A stretch of DNA of 64,000 nucleotides from Gammaproteobacteria bacterium (GTDB lineage Bacteria; Pseudomonadota; Gammaproteobacteria; Steroidobacterales; Foliamicaceae): the NCBI GenBank assembly GCA_026707445.1, contig JAPOWV010000027.1, positions 151,855 to 215,854 of the forward strand, given 5' to 3'. How positions within the stretch are numbered: position 1 is the stretch's first letter; every line of letters starts with the position of its first letter. Below, piece after piece: positions 27,379-36,404 of the stretch. Under the pieces are notes generated by a model. It was not told the DNA's origin and did not search any database. It saw only the letters and a list, made by a program, of their open reading frames with translations. A program made the translations under genes and the position numbers.

Positions 27379-28086
27379 ATGACCGTAGCGGCAATGACCA
27401 GATTGAGATTGAGACGAATAGTCGCACTTGCGACCCTCCTTATTACTCCGACCCTACAAGCTCAAGATGGAGGCCCGGAATACGTCGACCTGAGGTTCGT
27501 CACCGTCGCGAGTGATCAGCAAACTGAATGGGCGCCTCTACTTCGTAAAAGACGCGATGTCGTCCAAGAGCAGGGAATGGCATTCTTTCATGTGTTTCAA
27601 CGACTGCGAGGTCCATTGGGTGTCTATCTTATTGTGACTCCGCATACCCCGGTGGGCACCCCGGCGAGCGAACGGGCCAATACCTATTGGCTTGAAGACC
27701 TTCAGAAAACGGTTGCCAGCCAGTCTCTCATTACAGCCATAAACTACACGGGTCCGCCAACGAACAACTGGTCGCATCCAGCCGAGCCGTTCATGCTTGC
27801 TCGGCGATTCACCGCTGCTGCGGACCAAAGCAATAGTTATGGCCAGTGGTTGGCGGGCGAGCTATCCCCGGCGTACAGGGATGCCGGCGTAGACGACGCC
27901 CGAACACTTCGAGCCGTGGTGGGCTGGGGCCCAGGGACCTGGATTCACCTCACTTTCATGGACAGCTGGCCAGGCAAGAGGCTAGGCCTGGACCAAAGCA
28001 TGCTTGACAGGGGCGCTGCAATGGTTGTGGGCGAGGAATACTACCTGTATTCGTTTCGCGAAGATCTGAGCTACACGGCAGACTGA
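27379..28086 (+). CDS. Exported protein of unknown function
   Basis: A 235-residue protein with an N-terminal signal (RRIVALATLLITPTLQAQ) and a soluble body containing VTVASDQQTEWAPLLRKRRDVV, FHVFQRLRGPLGVYLIVTP and WGPGTWIHLTFMDSWPG. The pattern looks like a repeated dimeric alpha-beta barrel-like fold, but I do not recognise the family. ATG 27379 is preferred because GGAG lies about 8 bases before it and a signal peptide follows. Same strand as its upstream exported neighbour. Confidence 0.6.
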   Translation: MTVAAMTRLRLRRIVALATLLITPTLQAQDGGPEYVDLRFVTVASDQQTEWAPLLRKRRDVVQEQGMAFFHVFQRLRGPLGVYLIVTPHTPVGTPASERANTYWLEDLQKTVASQSLITAINYTGPPTNNWSHPAEPFMLARRFTAAADQSNSYGQWLAGELSPAYRDAGVDDARTLRAVVGWGPGTWIHLTFMDSWPGKRLGLDQSMLDRGAAMVVGEEYYLYSFREDLSYTAD

Positions 28087-28125
28087 CTCAACACCAGCCA
28101 AACTTCCGAACTCTCGGTAAAGACA

Positions 28126-28714
28126 ATGTATCAATGTCCACGCGCCCCCCGAAGAGTGGCTTCTTGGATTGCTTTGCTAACCGCGTTCTCAGTTGGCTCG
28201 GCGGTCGCGCAATCTCCTGACACTACTATTGAGTCAATCGTTTCGTTAGATAAGTTTGAAGAGGCGGTAGCCTACCTTCGTGCCGACCATGGACGTGGAC
28301 ATGCGCTCCGAGTCCAGCGAGGAGCTAGCTCGACTCAATAGAGCGTTCTTGGCGGCGCTCGACGAAGCTGTAGCGGCCGAAAACGTAAGGGCGTCCCAAA
28401 CGGAATCCTCGGTCGAGGTAAATACGGAGCTAGTAGTTGATCGTCCCGCCGGATCTACGGCGACCAGCTCGCGCATTTATCAAATCGCAGCAGCCTCTGC
28501 GGAAGCGTTTGGGCTCGAACCCGTAGCCAGAACCGCGCCTTCCGATGCAAATGTGCCGATGAGTTTGGGCATTCCGGCAATTGCGATTGGCCCAGGTCAC
28601 GTATACAGCGGGCGATCGCTTGAGGCATGGACGGACGTTGATCCAGCACTAACGCTCGAGGCGAACGGCATTGTGCTGGCAACAGTGCTTGGGCTGGCGG
28701 GCGTTTCCAATTAG
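28126..28714 (+). pseudogene. M20-family peptidase remnant with internal deletion
   Basis: The first frame (28126-28341) has a signal peptide and FEEAVAYLRADHGR, then ends. The second frame, from about 28280, gives MDVDMRSESSEELARLN, ASQTESSVEVNTELVVDRPAG, FGLEPVARTAPSDANVPMSLGIPAIAIGPG and HVYSGRSLEAW. These are the dimerisation-domain and C-terminal zinc-site features of M20 peptidases. The part with the HxD and EE zinc ligands is missing and the two parts are in different frames, so a deletion near 28265-28285 is likely. Probably non-functional. Confidence 0.75.
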
Positions 28715-28800
28715 AAGACACTGATCTCTAGCTTCAGCACTTAATGGCTGCGCAGCGCCGCCTGATTGGGTCAGTCGGGCTGCGCGCACTCTGTGGAGCT

Positions 28801-29037
28801 TTAGGCCGCTACGGTTAGATGCTTTTTCAGTAATCGCTGAATTAGAGGGATCGAGATAGAGGCAACAGGAAAGGCGACGAGAAAACCGAGCCCCGCGCTC
28901 TTGATCCAAACGATCATAAAGTCCTCAACAAAACCGACATTCAGGATCACTAGCACAAAAGACATGGCAGTTGACATGACCACGCTGACTGAAAAGCCAA
29001 AGATAATGCCGTAGACCTTCTGACTCACTGTCCTCAC
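28801..29037 (-). CDS. DUF2798-type small membrane protein
   Basis: A 78-residue protein with two helices (GIIFGFSVSVVMSTAMSFVLVIL and AGLGFLVAFPVASISIPLIQRLL), resembling DUF2798 proteins. The GTG start at 29037 follows seven bases after the DUF6152 stop, so it is the last gene of the minus-strand Rieske/TRAP unit. Function unknown. Confidence 0.6.
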   Translation of the reverse strand: MRTVSQKVYGIIFGFSVSVVMSTAMSFVLVILNVGFVEDFMIVWIKSAGLGFLVAFPVASISIPLIQRLLKKHLTVAA

Positions 29038-29044
29038 TAACGCA

Positions 29045-30073
29045 CTACTCCTGCTTTAGCGACTCCGTGAACCGCGAAGCACTTTCAGTGTCGCATCCGT
29101 ACGGGTGCATCGGCGTATCGTCGGAAATGCGGCCGAAGTCTCGGTATCCCTGGTACGGCTCTGAAAGGTAAACGGGGTCTTCGACCGTATACTCAACTCT
29201 AAGCGTCTGACCATCGTCCCGCGAGATATAGCGCTCCGTAACGCGCTTCCGGTCACTGGCAGGAATGTCGCTTCCCTTAATGGCCGCAATACCAAGCCCC
29301 CACAGCGATGCAGGATACTCGCTGCTTTCAACCACAAGCACTTCCCCATCGATCCGGCCACGGACGGACCCGAATGCCCCCGTCGGCTCCGCCTGCTGCG
29401 CCTCTGAGCCCAGCGAAACCTTGCGGACCACCTGGTAGATCTCATGATAGAGAATCACTTCATCGTCGTTTATGCGAACATCAAACAGAAAGTTGGGCAC
29501 ATGTAGAATCGTCGGCAGGTTGACAGGCTCACAGGTGTTCGCTGGAGAGCGTGCATCGTCATAGTTGTCTTTCGCTTCCTGGCCCGCGGCGCTCAACGAC
29601 ATCGGGAACCTTTCGCCAAAACCCAAACCTTCCCAGCGACCCGCCAATCTCTGTACGCCCTGAATGTCGGCGTCCAGCTCAGCCGCTTCGTCAACTTCCC
29701 GACGCTCACCCAGGACCGTGCCGTCCGCCTTCCTGTATGTGAGCCCGAACACCACGCGCTTTTCGGGGTCCCGGCTAGGCTCGGCCCGCACGTCAACGAT
29801 GTCGCCGCGCGCAAAAGTCTTCCGGTCGAACCCTTGCCGTTTCAGCGTCGGCACCGCGCTGCCCTCAACCAACCATCGCTCAGTCGAACCATCTTCGGCC
29901 GTAACCTCAAGAATGAGGGCAGCGTGGGGGCTTCGAAACCGCCATTGCACGACCTCGCCAGTAATCGCCACCGTTCTGCTCGTATCGTAGTGAGCGGTCT
30001 TTGAATGGTGGGCAGACGCAGCCGAGGTCAGCGCCAAGAGAACGACACAAGAAAAAAGCGATGGGTTACGCAT
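29045..30073 (-). CDS. DUF6152-like exported protein
   Basis: A 342-residue exported protein. The signal MRNPSLFSCVVLLALTSAASA is followed by HHSKTAHYDTSRTVAITGEV, VQWRFRSPHAALILEV and a DGSTERWLVEGS strand, typical of DUF6152, a small OB-like fold often near DUF6644 genes. A larger second half (RLAGRWEGLGFGERFPM, FDVRINDDEVILYHEIYQVV) looks like a beta-rich lipocalin-like domain. ATG 30073 overlaps the TRAP gene end by 8 bases. Function unknown. Confidence 0.65.
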   Translation of the reverse strand: MRNPSLFSCVVLLALTSAASAHHSKTAHYDTSRTVAITGEVVQWRFRSPHAALILEVTAEDGSTERWLVEGSAVPTLKRQGFDRKTFARGDIVDVRAEPSRDPEKRVVFGLTYRKADGTVLGERREVDEAAELDADIQGVQRLAGRWEGLGFGERFPMSLSAAGQEAKDNYDDARSPANTCEPVNLPTILHVPNFLFDVRINDDEVILYHEIYQVVRKVSLGSEAQQAEPTGAFGSVRGRIDGEVLVVESSEYPASLWGLGIAAIKGSDIPASDRKRVTERYISRDDGQTLRVEYTVEDPVYLSEPYQGYRDFGRISDDTPMHPYGCDTESASRFTESLKQE

Positions 30074-31967
30074 AGCTGCGGTCCTCAGATCTTGATCTAA
30101 GATAAGAATAAACACACACAAATGACGCCAGCACGAAGCCCGCCATATTCACATAGGGTGCGGAAGGAACCAGTGAGTATGGAAGCAGCAGCGCTAGGCC
30201 GCTACACAGCAAGAGCGCGCTCAGAGCAGTAGAAATCGAACCAAAGCAGTATTTGGCTAACGCGAGGCAAACTACCCAGACGCCAAGAATTGCCGACAGA
30301 AATACCAACACTACATTCCCAATGTCGCCCTCAAACAGCAGCTCCGGTGAGTAAACGAATAAGAATGGAATGACGAATGCGACCCAGCCTAACTTGCAAG
30401 CGGCCAATGATGTTTGAATCGGCTTGGCGTCGGCTATCGAAGCGGCAGTAAACGCTGCAACGGCGAGCGGCGGAGTGATCATGGACATACAGCCGCAGTA
30501 TAGAATGAAGAAGTGTGCGGCTTTGGGTGATACCCCTGCGTTGATGAGAGCAGGAACCGCGAGTGCAGCTAGAAGCAAATATATCCCTGTCGTCGGCATT
30601 CCCATTCCCAGGACGACGCAAACCACTCCGGTCATAAGAAGAAGTAGAAACGTACTGTTGTCACCAAGCTGTAGCAGTGAGAAAGTGATCCCAAATCCCA
30701 AACCGCTTCCTTCGACAACGCCGAGAATGATTCCTGCCATTGCACCGATCATTATGATGTCGGCACTTGCCACACCAGCTCTGCCCAAAGATCGGCCGAT
30801 GTCTGCCAAGCGAACCCTGCTTCCCTTGTAACCCCGGACAAGTCCAACTATTGACACAGCTACGCAAGCGGCAAGCGCCGCCTCCTCAGCGCGTCGATTC
30901 AACATAAAAAGCCACAGCAGCAAGACAACGAAAGGAAGAATAAAATGCCACCCCTGTCGGAAGACCTCTCCAGCGGGCAACAGTTCGCTCGATTCCAGCC
31001 CCAGAATTTTTGACTTTGCTGCTTCTAGATCGATCTGGACGAAAATTGCCAGATAGCACAATACCGCAGGGATAATCGCTGCCAGAAACACGTCCTGATA
31101 GGGCACCTCGAGGAACTCCGCCATCAGGAATCCAGCCGCCCCCATCACCGGTGGTGCAAACTGCCCCCCAGTAGAAACCACGGCCTCGATTCCACCTGCC
31201 ATCGCCGGTCTGAACCCGGATCTCTTCATTAGCGGAATCGTAATGACGCCGGTGGCCGCCACATTCGCCACCGCGCTTCCTGAAATACTGCCAAAAATAC
31301 CGGAAGCAGCTGCGGCAGTCTTCGCAGATCCGCCGCGAAACTTGCCCATGACCGCGTTCGCAATGTCGGTAAACCACTGGGAGCCCCCAGTGACGGACAA
31401 TAGTTGGCCCATCAGTATGAAAATCACGACAATCTTCACTACCACCGTAAGCGCCATGCCCGGAATGCCCACACTGTCCAAAGCAAGAAATCCCAAGAGG
31501 CTGGATAGGTCTTTGGATTTGCCCGCCAGCGGGCCTGGGACCCAGTGCGCGACCAATCCGTAGACCACAAAGACCAAGGTAAGGCTAAACAGCAGGGTTC
31601 CTGCGGATCGCCTTAGAGCCTCTAATGCGAGGGGGATCAGTACGGCTCCGATCACCGTTGTTTCAGTCGGCAGGTAAAAAAAGTCTGTGGAAATTACCGG
31701 GTACCTGATCGCTACATACGCGCAAACGATCACCGAGCACAGCGCAGCCGACAGGTCATACCAGCGAAGAGAGTGCGCCCGTTGACCGCGCGCAGAGATT
31801 TTCGTGAAAATCAACCACAGGCTCACCCCGAGAACGACTATCAGCAGCTGCTCGGGAAAAACGACCAGGCCGACGCGACCAAACAGGTCGAAGGCAAGTG
31901 CGACGGCGGTGAGCACAATCACCACACCGGCAAACCGGTCGACCTTAGATTGTGTTTCGCTCTTCAT
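30066..31967 (-). CDS. TRAP transporter fused permease (DctQM type)
   Basis: A 633-residue TRAP permease in which the small Q-like 4-TM subunit (about residues 1-170) is fused to the large M-like 12-TM subunit. Marker segments are GIFGSISGSAVANVAATGVITIPLMKRSG, VVSTGGQFAPPVMGAAGFLMAEFL and LGMGMPTTGIYLLLAALAVPALI. Such fused permeases pair with TAXI binding proteins, one of which precedes it. It should import an organic acid with sodium or proton symport. Confidence 0.92.
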   Translation of the reverse strand: MKSETQSKVDRFAGVVIVLTAVALAFDLFGRVGLVVFPEQLLIVVLGVSLWLIFTKISARGQRAHSLRWYDLSAALCSVIVCAYVAIRYPVISTDFFYLPTETTVIGAVLIPLALEALRRSAGTLLFSLTLVFVVYGLVAHWVPGPLAGKSKDLSSLLGFLALDSVGIPGMALTVVVKIVVIFILMGQLLSVTGGSQWFTDIANAVMGKFRGGSAKTAAAASGIFGSISGSAVANVAATGVITIPLMKRSGFRPAMAGGIEAVVSTGGQFAPPVMGAAGFLMAEFLEVPYQDVFLAAIIPAVLCYLAIFVQIDLEAAKSKILGLESSELLPAGEVFRQGWHFILPFVVLLLWLFMLNRRAEEAALAACVAVSIVGLVRGYKGSRVRLADIGRSLGRAGVASADIIMIGAMAGIILGVVEGSGLGFGITFSLLQLGDNSTFLLLLMTGVVCVVLGMGMPTTGIYLLLAALAVPALINAGVSPKAAHFFILYCGCMSMITPPLAVAAFTAASIADAKPIQTSLAACKLGWVAFVIPFLFVYSPELLFEGDIGNVVLVFLSAILGVWVVCLALAKYCFGSISTALSALLLCSGLALLLPYSLVPSAPYVNMAGFVLASFVCVYSYLRSRSEDRSYA

Positions 31968-32055
31968 GACTATCTCGAGAGGCGCGAGCCGTCCGACCCA
32001 ATTGGTTGCGCTTCATTGACGAAAGGTTCGGGGGCCTGCGCGAACCCGATCCCGG

Positions 32056-33024
32056 TCAGTTACTTCGGACTAGCGGCAGCCCTGCTTCTTTGAAGTAACA
32101 CAGCGCACCAGGGTGATAAGGGACGACCTGAGGCCTGGAGATTCCCTCCGCGTTGTAGAGCCGCATCAACGGGCCTACCGATCGAAACTCGTCTGAATTT
32201 TGGTGCAGAGCCTTCACAACACGGTAGACCGTGTCATCGGGAACGTCCGCTCCGGACCACAAGCCGTAGTCATAAGCCAGGGTTGCGAATTGCTTCGCGG
32301 CACCGTCCAGATTCGGGTTCGGGCCAATGGTGACGAAGTACGCGCCGGGCAAGGCGTCTCTCAGCTTTACCAAACTCTCCGCGCTATTGTCCATGGATAG
32401 ATAGCGCAGTTCTTCGCCCAGGGTTGCCCGAATCTCCTTCACCACCCCAGAACCGACAACGACCATTACTCCGTCTATTCTGCCCTCCTTGAACAGCTCC
32501 CAATGGCTCCGCATGGTCGTGGCCGGAACGGGAACAACGTCTTCGTAAGTCAATCCTCCATTGGCGAGGAACGCCTTGTGCACCCCTGATGCGAGCGGTT
32601 GACCGGGAAAGCCTGCAGCAACCCTGCGCCCCTTGAGATCCGCAAAGCTTCTGATATCGGAACTCTCTTTTACAAGAAAACCGCCGCGAAAGGGCATCAA
32701 ACTTGCCACCAACCGCATATTGGGCTTTGGCCTGTCATTCGGGGTGAACTCTCCCTGCATCAAAAGTGCGAATTGCGACAGGTTGCCAACTCCGAACTCA
32801 ACTTCTCCGATATCCATGAGCGGCGCGTATCGGGTGCCGCTGGAAAAGGCCTGCGTTCTCATTCGCATGTCTGTGTGTCTGGAGACAATGGAAGCGATAG
32901 CCGAGCCTATTGCGGGATTTGCTCCGCCCTTGGTTATTCCAATGCCCAGGACCTGTGCCTCAGCTCCTGCGACAGCAAAAAGGGCGATGAGTAATGAAGC
33001 AGTGCCTGATCTAGGAAGAGACAT
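32056..33024 (-). CDS. TAXI-family TRAP solute-binding protein
   Basis: A 322-residue periplasmic binding protein with a signal peptide (LLIALFAVAGAEAQ) and TAXI features: GITKGGANPAIGSAIASIVSRHT near the N terminus, FSSGTRYAPLMDIGEVEFG, and SFADLKGRRVAAGFPGQ. It binds an anionic ligand for the fused TRAP permease 88 bases downstream. Preceded by the Rieske oxygenase gene, so the cargo is probably an aromatic or related carboxylate; the ligand itself cannot be read. Confidence 0.87.
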   Translation of the reverse strand: MSLPRSGTASLLIALFAVAGAEAQVLGIGITKGGANPAIGSAIASIVSRHTDMRMRTQAFSSGTRYAPLMDIGEVEFGVGNLSQFALLMQGEFTPNDRPKPNMRLVASLMPFRGGFLVKESSDIRSFADLKGRRVAAGFPGQPLASGVHKAFLANGGLTYEDVVPVPATTMRSHWELFKEGRIDGVMVVVGSGVVKEIRATLGEELRYLSMDNSAESLVKLRDALPGAYFVTIGPNPNLDGAAKQFATLAYDYGLWSGADVPDDTVYRVVKALHQNSDEFRSVGPLMRLYNAEGISRPQVVPYHPGALCYFKEAGLPLVRSN

Positions 33025-33050
33025 TCGCTAACCTCGGCGGCCCATCGAAG

Positions 33051-34301
33051 TTAGTCAACCTGCATCATCGGGACTATCTTTTCCTTCCATTCCTCTGCCG
33101 CAGAAAAAGTCGATTCGGCTGGCCGTAGGTCCCAATACTCTGGCTGGAGCCCGGGCGGCTCTTCGCCGCGCTCGACTGCGTCAGTGGCAGCCAAGAGTAA
33201 ACGCCGAGCGATTGAAATTGCCTTGTCGGCTGGGCCCAAGTGCTCCTTGGTTCGATCGACGATCGGACCCATACTCTCCTGAACGGCTCTGTCCTGTTGG
33301 TTGATCCCTTTGATTCCGGTGAACGTGTCGGTTCTCTGTACGTTGCGATTAATCAGCCAGTCGTTGTGTGCTCTGCGAAGCGATAAGAAGTTGTTTTCAG
33401 CGTCAATGTGCTCAGGATCGTTGCCTCCTCCGCCATCGACAGCTTCCGCTTCGCTTCCTATCGGTCCCTCATAGCTGCGGTAAAAGTTCCACACCATGCA
33501 GTGATGGTCGTCAACCGGCACCCAGAAATGGCCGTGCACATGGTCCTTACCCGGCCCAGGCGGTCTCAATTGTGTAAACGGCATGATGAAGTGGTAAGCC
33601 CTTACGTAAAGATCATTACCCTCCTGCTGCCTGATTCCGAAATATCGGTAGCCATAGGACGTTTTATCAAGCTCAAGCTTCGGTGCGCTCTTGACGGCAG
33701 GAGAGTCAAGAGGAATACCTTCCTCGGATGGGTTCTTCTTGAGAGCCCGATGCAAGATCGAGAAATGGGAGGTGTCAATCCCACCCTCCAGAGCCTGTAA
33801 CCAATTGGACTCTTGAAGCACCTTACTCACGTAGCGCCGTTCCTCCGGCGCTTGGGTCCACTCAAACTTTGGCTCGGCGGGCATAAGCTCCGGGGGGCCC
33901 ATGTAGGTCCAGATGATTCCTCCAAATTCGACGGTGAGGTAAGACGTTGTGCGAATCTTATGCGCGAACGATCTGGGTTCGTTCATTTGGTCTATGCACT
34001 GACCCTTCACATCGAACTTCCAGCCGTGATAAACGCAGCGAAGCCCATTGTCCTCATTTCGGCCAAGCCACAATGAGGCGCGCCGATGCGGGCAGTATTC
34101 GTCAATCAGGCCGATGTCACCGTTCGTCGCCCGAAAGGCCACCAGATCTTCCCCAAGCAGCCTAACTCTCACGGGGGGACCATCGGGTTCCGGCAGCTCA
34201 GTAGAAAGCAGCGCCGGCATCCAGTACCGACGCATCAGATTACCCATGGGTGTTTCTGGACCCACCCGCGTCAGCCGTTCATTTTCTTCGCGTGTAAGCA
34301 T
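33051..34301 (-). CDS. Rieske non-heme iron oxygenase, phthalate-dioxygenase-like
   Basis: A 416-residue oxygenase. The N-terminal Rieske cluster ligands are Cys70-X-His72 and Cys89-X2-His92 (CPHR and CVYHGW, with 16 residues between). The mononuclear iron site is in DTSHFSILHRAL. The overall plan matches phthalate 4,5-dioxygenase-type oxygenases. The start ATG 34301 has GAGGGG seven bases upstream, and the promoter with site C lies about 80-110 bases further. No fused reductase domain is present. Aromatic carboxylate hydroxylation or demethylation is likely. Confidence 0.88.
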   Translation of the reverse strand: MLTREENERLTRVGPETPMGNLMRRYWMPALLSTELPEPDGPPVRVRLLGEDLVAFRATNGDIGLIDEYCPHRRASLWLGRNEDNGLRCVYHGWKFDVKGQCIDQMNEPRSFAHKIRTTSYLTVEFGGIIWTYMGPPELMPAEPKFEWTQAPEERRYVSKVLQESNWLQALEGGIDTSHFSILHRALKKNPSEEGIPLDSPAVKSAPKLELDKTSYGYRYFGIRQQEGNDLYVRAYHFIMPFTQLRPPGPGKDHVHGHFWVPVDDHHCMVWNFYRSYEGPIGSEAEAVDGGGGNDPEHIDAENNFLSLRRAHNDWLINRNVQRTDTFTGIKGINQQDRAVQESMGPIVDRTKEHLGPADKAISIARRLLLAATDAVERGEEPPGLQPEYWDLRPAESTFSAAEEWKEKIVPMMQVD

Positions 34302-34380
34302 GTTTCTACCCCTCAACTGCCTCAGTGACAGCCTCCCAGAAGCACCCGCTGGAAGTCTAGTTTAGTTGCAATAGCATTTT

Positions 34381-34412
34381 TTTTATACTTAAACTATTCT
34401 GGTTCTTGTCCG
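34381..34412 (-). promoter_or_regulatory. Operator-like motif, site C, with promoter elements
   Basis: On the minus strand ATAGTTTAAGTATAAAA runs from 34397 to 34381, preceded by GGACAAGAACC. Compared with site B, about 30 bases are identical except for one C/T difference in the TCTRGTTC segment. It is about 80 bases upstream of the Rieske gene start. Confidence 0.6.
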
Positions 34413-34460
34413 TGTCAGGAACAAATAGACTGTCCGCACTTGTAACAAATGATCTGTCCG
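34407..34460. repeat. 24-base periodic repeats with TGTCCG
   Basis: TGTCCG recurs at 34407, 34431 and 34455, exactly 24 bases apart, with related sequence (AACAAAT) between the copies. Periodic end repeats occur in some insertion sequences (for example IS21-like), so this may be the end of a lost element; it could also be a regulator array. No transposase fragment is recognisable beside it. Confidence 0.5.
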
Positions 34461-34738
34461 GTTTTTACTGTCGGCTTTTTTGGCTGGCAGGTGGCGGTGG
34501 ATGAGACGGACCCATTGGTTACAGCAGACGCTTCGGATGCGGTAGTCGGACTCTAACAGGGCCCAACGGACCAAGCCTTTACGATCAAATCCGCATTTCC
34601 GGCGCCGTTCCCTTAGTCGACGCTCTCTACAGTTTCAGTCTTGAAGCTCGGCGCGGCCGAAAGTGGCGGAATAGTCTCCGGATTCGCGAGGACTTAGACT
34701 AACGAGTGTTGACCATAGCGGTCATACCAGGAGCGTAC
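34461..34738. other. Intergenic region before the arylsulfatase
   Basis: No gene is convincing. A 61-codon minus-strand open frame across the TGTCCG repeats resembles nothing known to me. From about 34640 the sequence leads to the sulfatase start with an AGGAG ribosome site at 34729-34733. No operator-like motif was found in this segment. Confidence 0.45.
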
Positions 34739-36373
34739 GTGCGTAAGCGACCCAACGGATTAGTCCTGCTGGTAGCTCTTGCCGTGAGCGGCTGCAGCGA
34801 CCGGAACGAAGGGCCGCAGGCATCCAGCGCGGTTGAACGGCCAAACATACTATTGATCGTGGCGGATGACCTCGGCTATGCGGACTTGGGTGTCCACGGG
34901 AGCGCTATCCAGACCCCTAACATTGACGGGCTCGCGGCAGTGGGTAGGTTGTTCACCCATTTTCATACAGCGCCAACTTGCGCGCCAACGCGGGCAATGT
35001 TACTGAGCGGCAACAATAATCACGTTGCCGGTATGGCTCGCCAGAATGCGCGAAGCCTGGCCGGGCACTCGGTGCCGGGGTATGAAGGAAGTCTGTCAGA
35101 CCGCATCGCCCCATTGCCCCGGTTGTTGCGCGATGCTGGTTATCACACTTACACCGTCGGCAAATGGGATTTGGGGTTGACCGCTGATACGAGCCCGCAC
35201 AGCGCTGGGTTTACACGCTCATTCAGTATGCTCGAAAGTGCGGCCTCTCACTTTGACGATGTCGGGTATCTTGAGGGCGGCTCCACCTATTGGGAAGACT
35301 CGGATTTCTCTGAATACCCGGTCGGTCGTTACTCGACAGAAGTCTATACGGACCGATTGATCGAGTTTATTGACTCGAACAAGGACGACGGAAACCCGTT
35401 CTTCGCCTATGCGGCCTTCACTTCGCCCCATTGGCCTCTGCAGGTACCCGACGAGTACCTGGATTCATATGCGGGTCGCTACGACGATGGCTACGATGCC
35501 CTGCGCGAAACGAACTTTGCAGCCCTAAAAGCGGCCGGCATTATTCCGCTGGAGTCGTCACTGCCACCGCGCAACGAAGCGGTTACGCCTTGGGAAAATC
35601 TCAGTTCTGACGAGCAACGCCACGAGTCACGCAAGATGGAACTGTATGCGGCTATGGTAGACAACCTCGACGATCACATCGGTCGACTGCTGAGCTATCT
35701 TAAGGAGCAAGGGCTTTACGAGAATACGTTGATTGTATTCATGTCAGATAATGGCGCTGCCGCTGAAGACTTCTATGATTTTGGCCCGTCTACTGAGTAC
35801 CTCCGGGCAAACTTCAATAACGACTATGAAACGATGGGAACAGCTGTCTCGTTTGTTTCATACGGCGTGCCTTGGGCAGAAGCTGGCTCCGCGCCGTTCA
35901 TGCGGCATAAGGGTTCTACGCGCCAAGGTGGGATCGTTGCGCCTATGATCATCGCGGGGACTGGCGTTTCCAATGTTGGCACCGTGAATTCGGCCTACGT
36001 AACGGTGATGGATCTTGCCCCGACGTTTCTCGAGTTCGCGAAAGCGAACTATCCAGACGATGGCACTGTACAGTCAATGCTTGGCAAAAGCATTGCCGGA
36101 CTACTTGCCGGAGAAACAGACACCGTCCACTCGAAAGAATACGTGACGTCCCTGTATCACTTCGGTCGCGCCTACTTGCGGCAGGGTGATTGGAAGATCT
36201 CGAATCTGGGGCCGCCGTTCCAAGAGGCTGATTTCGAGCTTTTCAACATAGCGTCGGACCCGGGTGAGACTAACAACCTCGCTAAATCACACCCAGCCAA
36301 GTACGAGGAGCTGGTCAGACTCTGGAAAGTGAAGCGCAGAGATCTGGGGATCGTGCTACCGCAGGATCTGTGA
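34739..36373 (+). CDS. Arylsulfatase-type sulfatase, lipoprotein
   Basis: A 544-residue sulfatase. GTG 34739 has AGGAG five bases upstream and gives a lipoprotein signal with lipobox LAVSGC (Cys19). The catalytic formylglycine motif CAPTR is at 81-85, with N-terminal NILLIVADDLGYADLG metal ligands, HTYTVGKWDLG, and MSDNGAAAED downstream. Cys-type maturation by a formylglycine-generating enzyme is expected; no such gene is in the window. It may remove sulfate from aromatic sulfate esters in the periplasm; substrate unknown. Confidence 0.87.
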   Translation: MRKRPNGLVLLVALAVSGCSDRNEGPQASSAVERPNILLIVADDLGYADLGVHGSAIQTPNIDGLAAVGRLFTHFHTAPTCAPTRAMLLSGNNNHVAGMARQNARSLAGHSVPGYEGSLSDRIAPLPRLLRDAGYHTYTVGKWDLGLTADTSPHSAGFTRSFSMLESAASHFDDVGYLEGGSTYWEDSDFSEYPVGRYSTEVYTDRLIEFIDSNKDDGNPFFAYAAFTSPHWPLQVPDEYLDSYAGRYDDGYDALRETNFAALKAAGIIPLESSLPPRNEAVTPWENLSSDEQRHESRKMELYAAMVDNLDDHIGRLLSYLKEQGLYENTLIVFMSDNGAAAEDFYDFGPSTEYLRANFNNDYETMGTAVSFVSYGVPWAEAGSAPFMRHKGSTRQGGIVAPMIIAGTGVSNVGTVNSAYVTVMDLAPTFLEFAKANYPDDGTVQSMLGKSIAGLLAGETDTVHSKEYVTSLYHFGRAYLRQGDWKISNLGPPFQEADFELFNIASDPGETNNLAKSHPAKYEELVRLWKVKRRDLGIVLPQDL

Positions 36374-36404
36374 ACAGCTGCTGTTTTCCGAGTGGTCGCA
36401 GCTC

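Noticed and set aside
34389..34574. 61-codon minus frame upstream of the Rieske promoter
   Set aside because: It covers the TGTCCG repeats and promoter site C and resembles no known protein.
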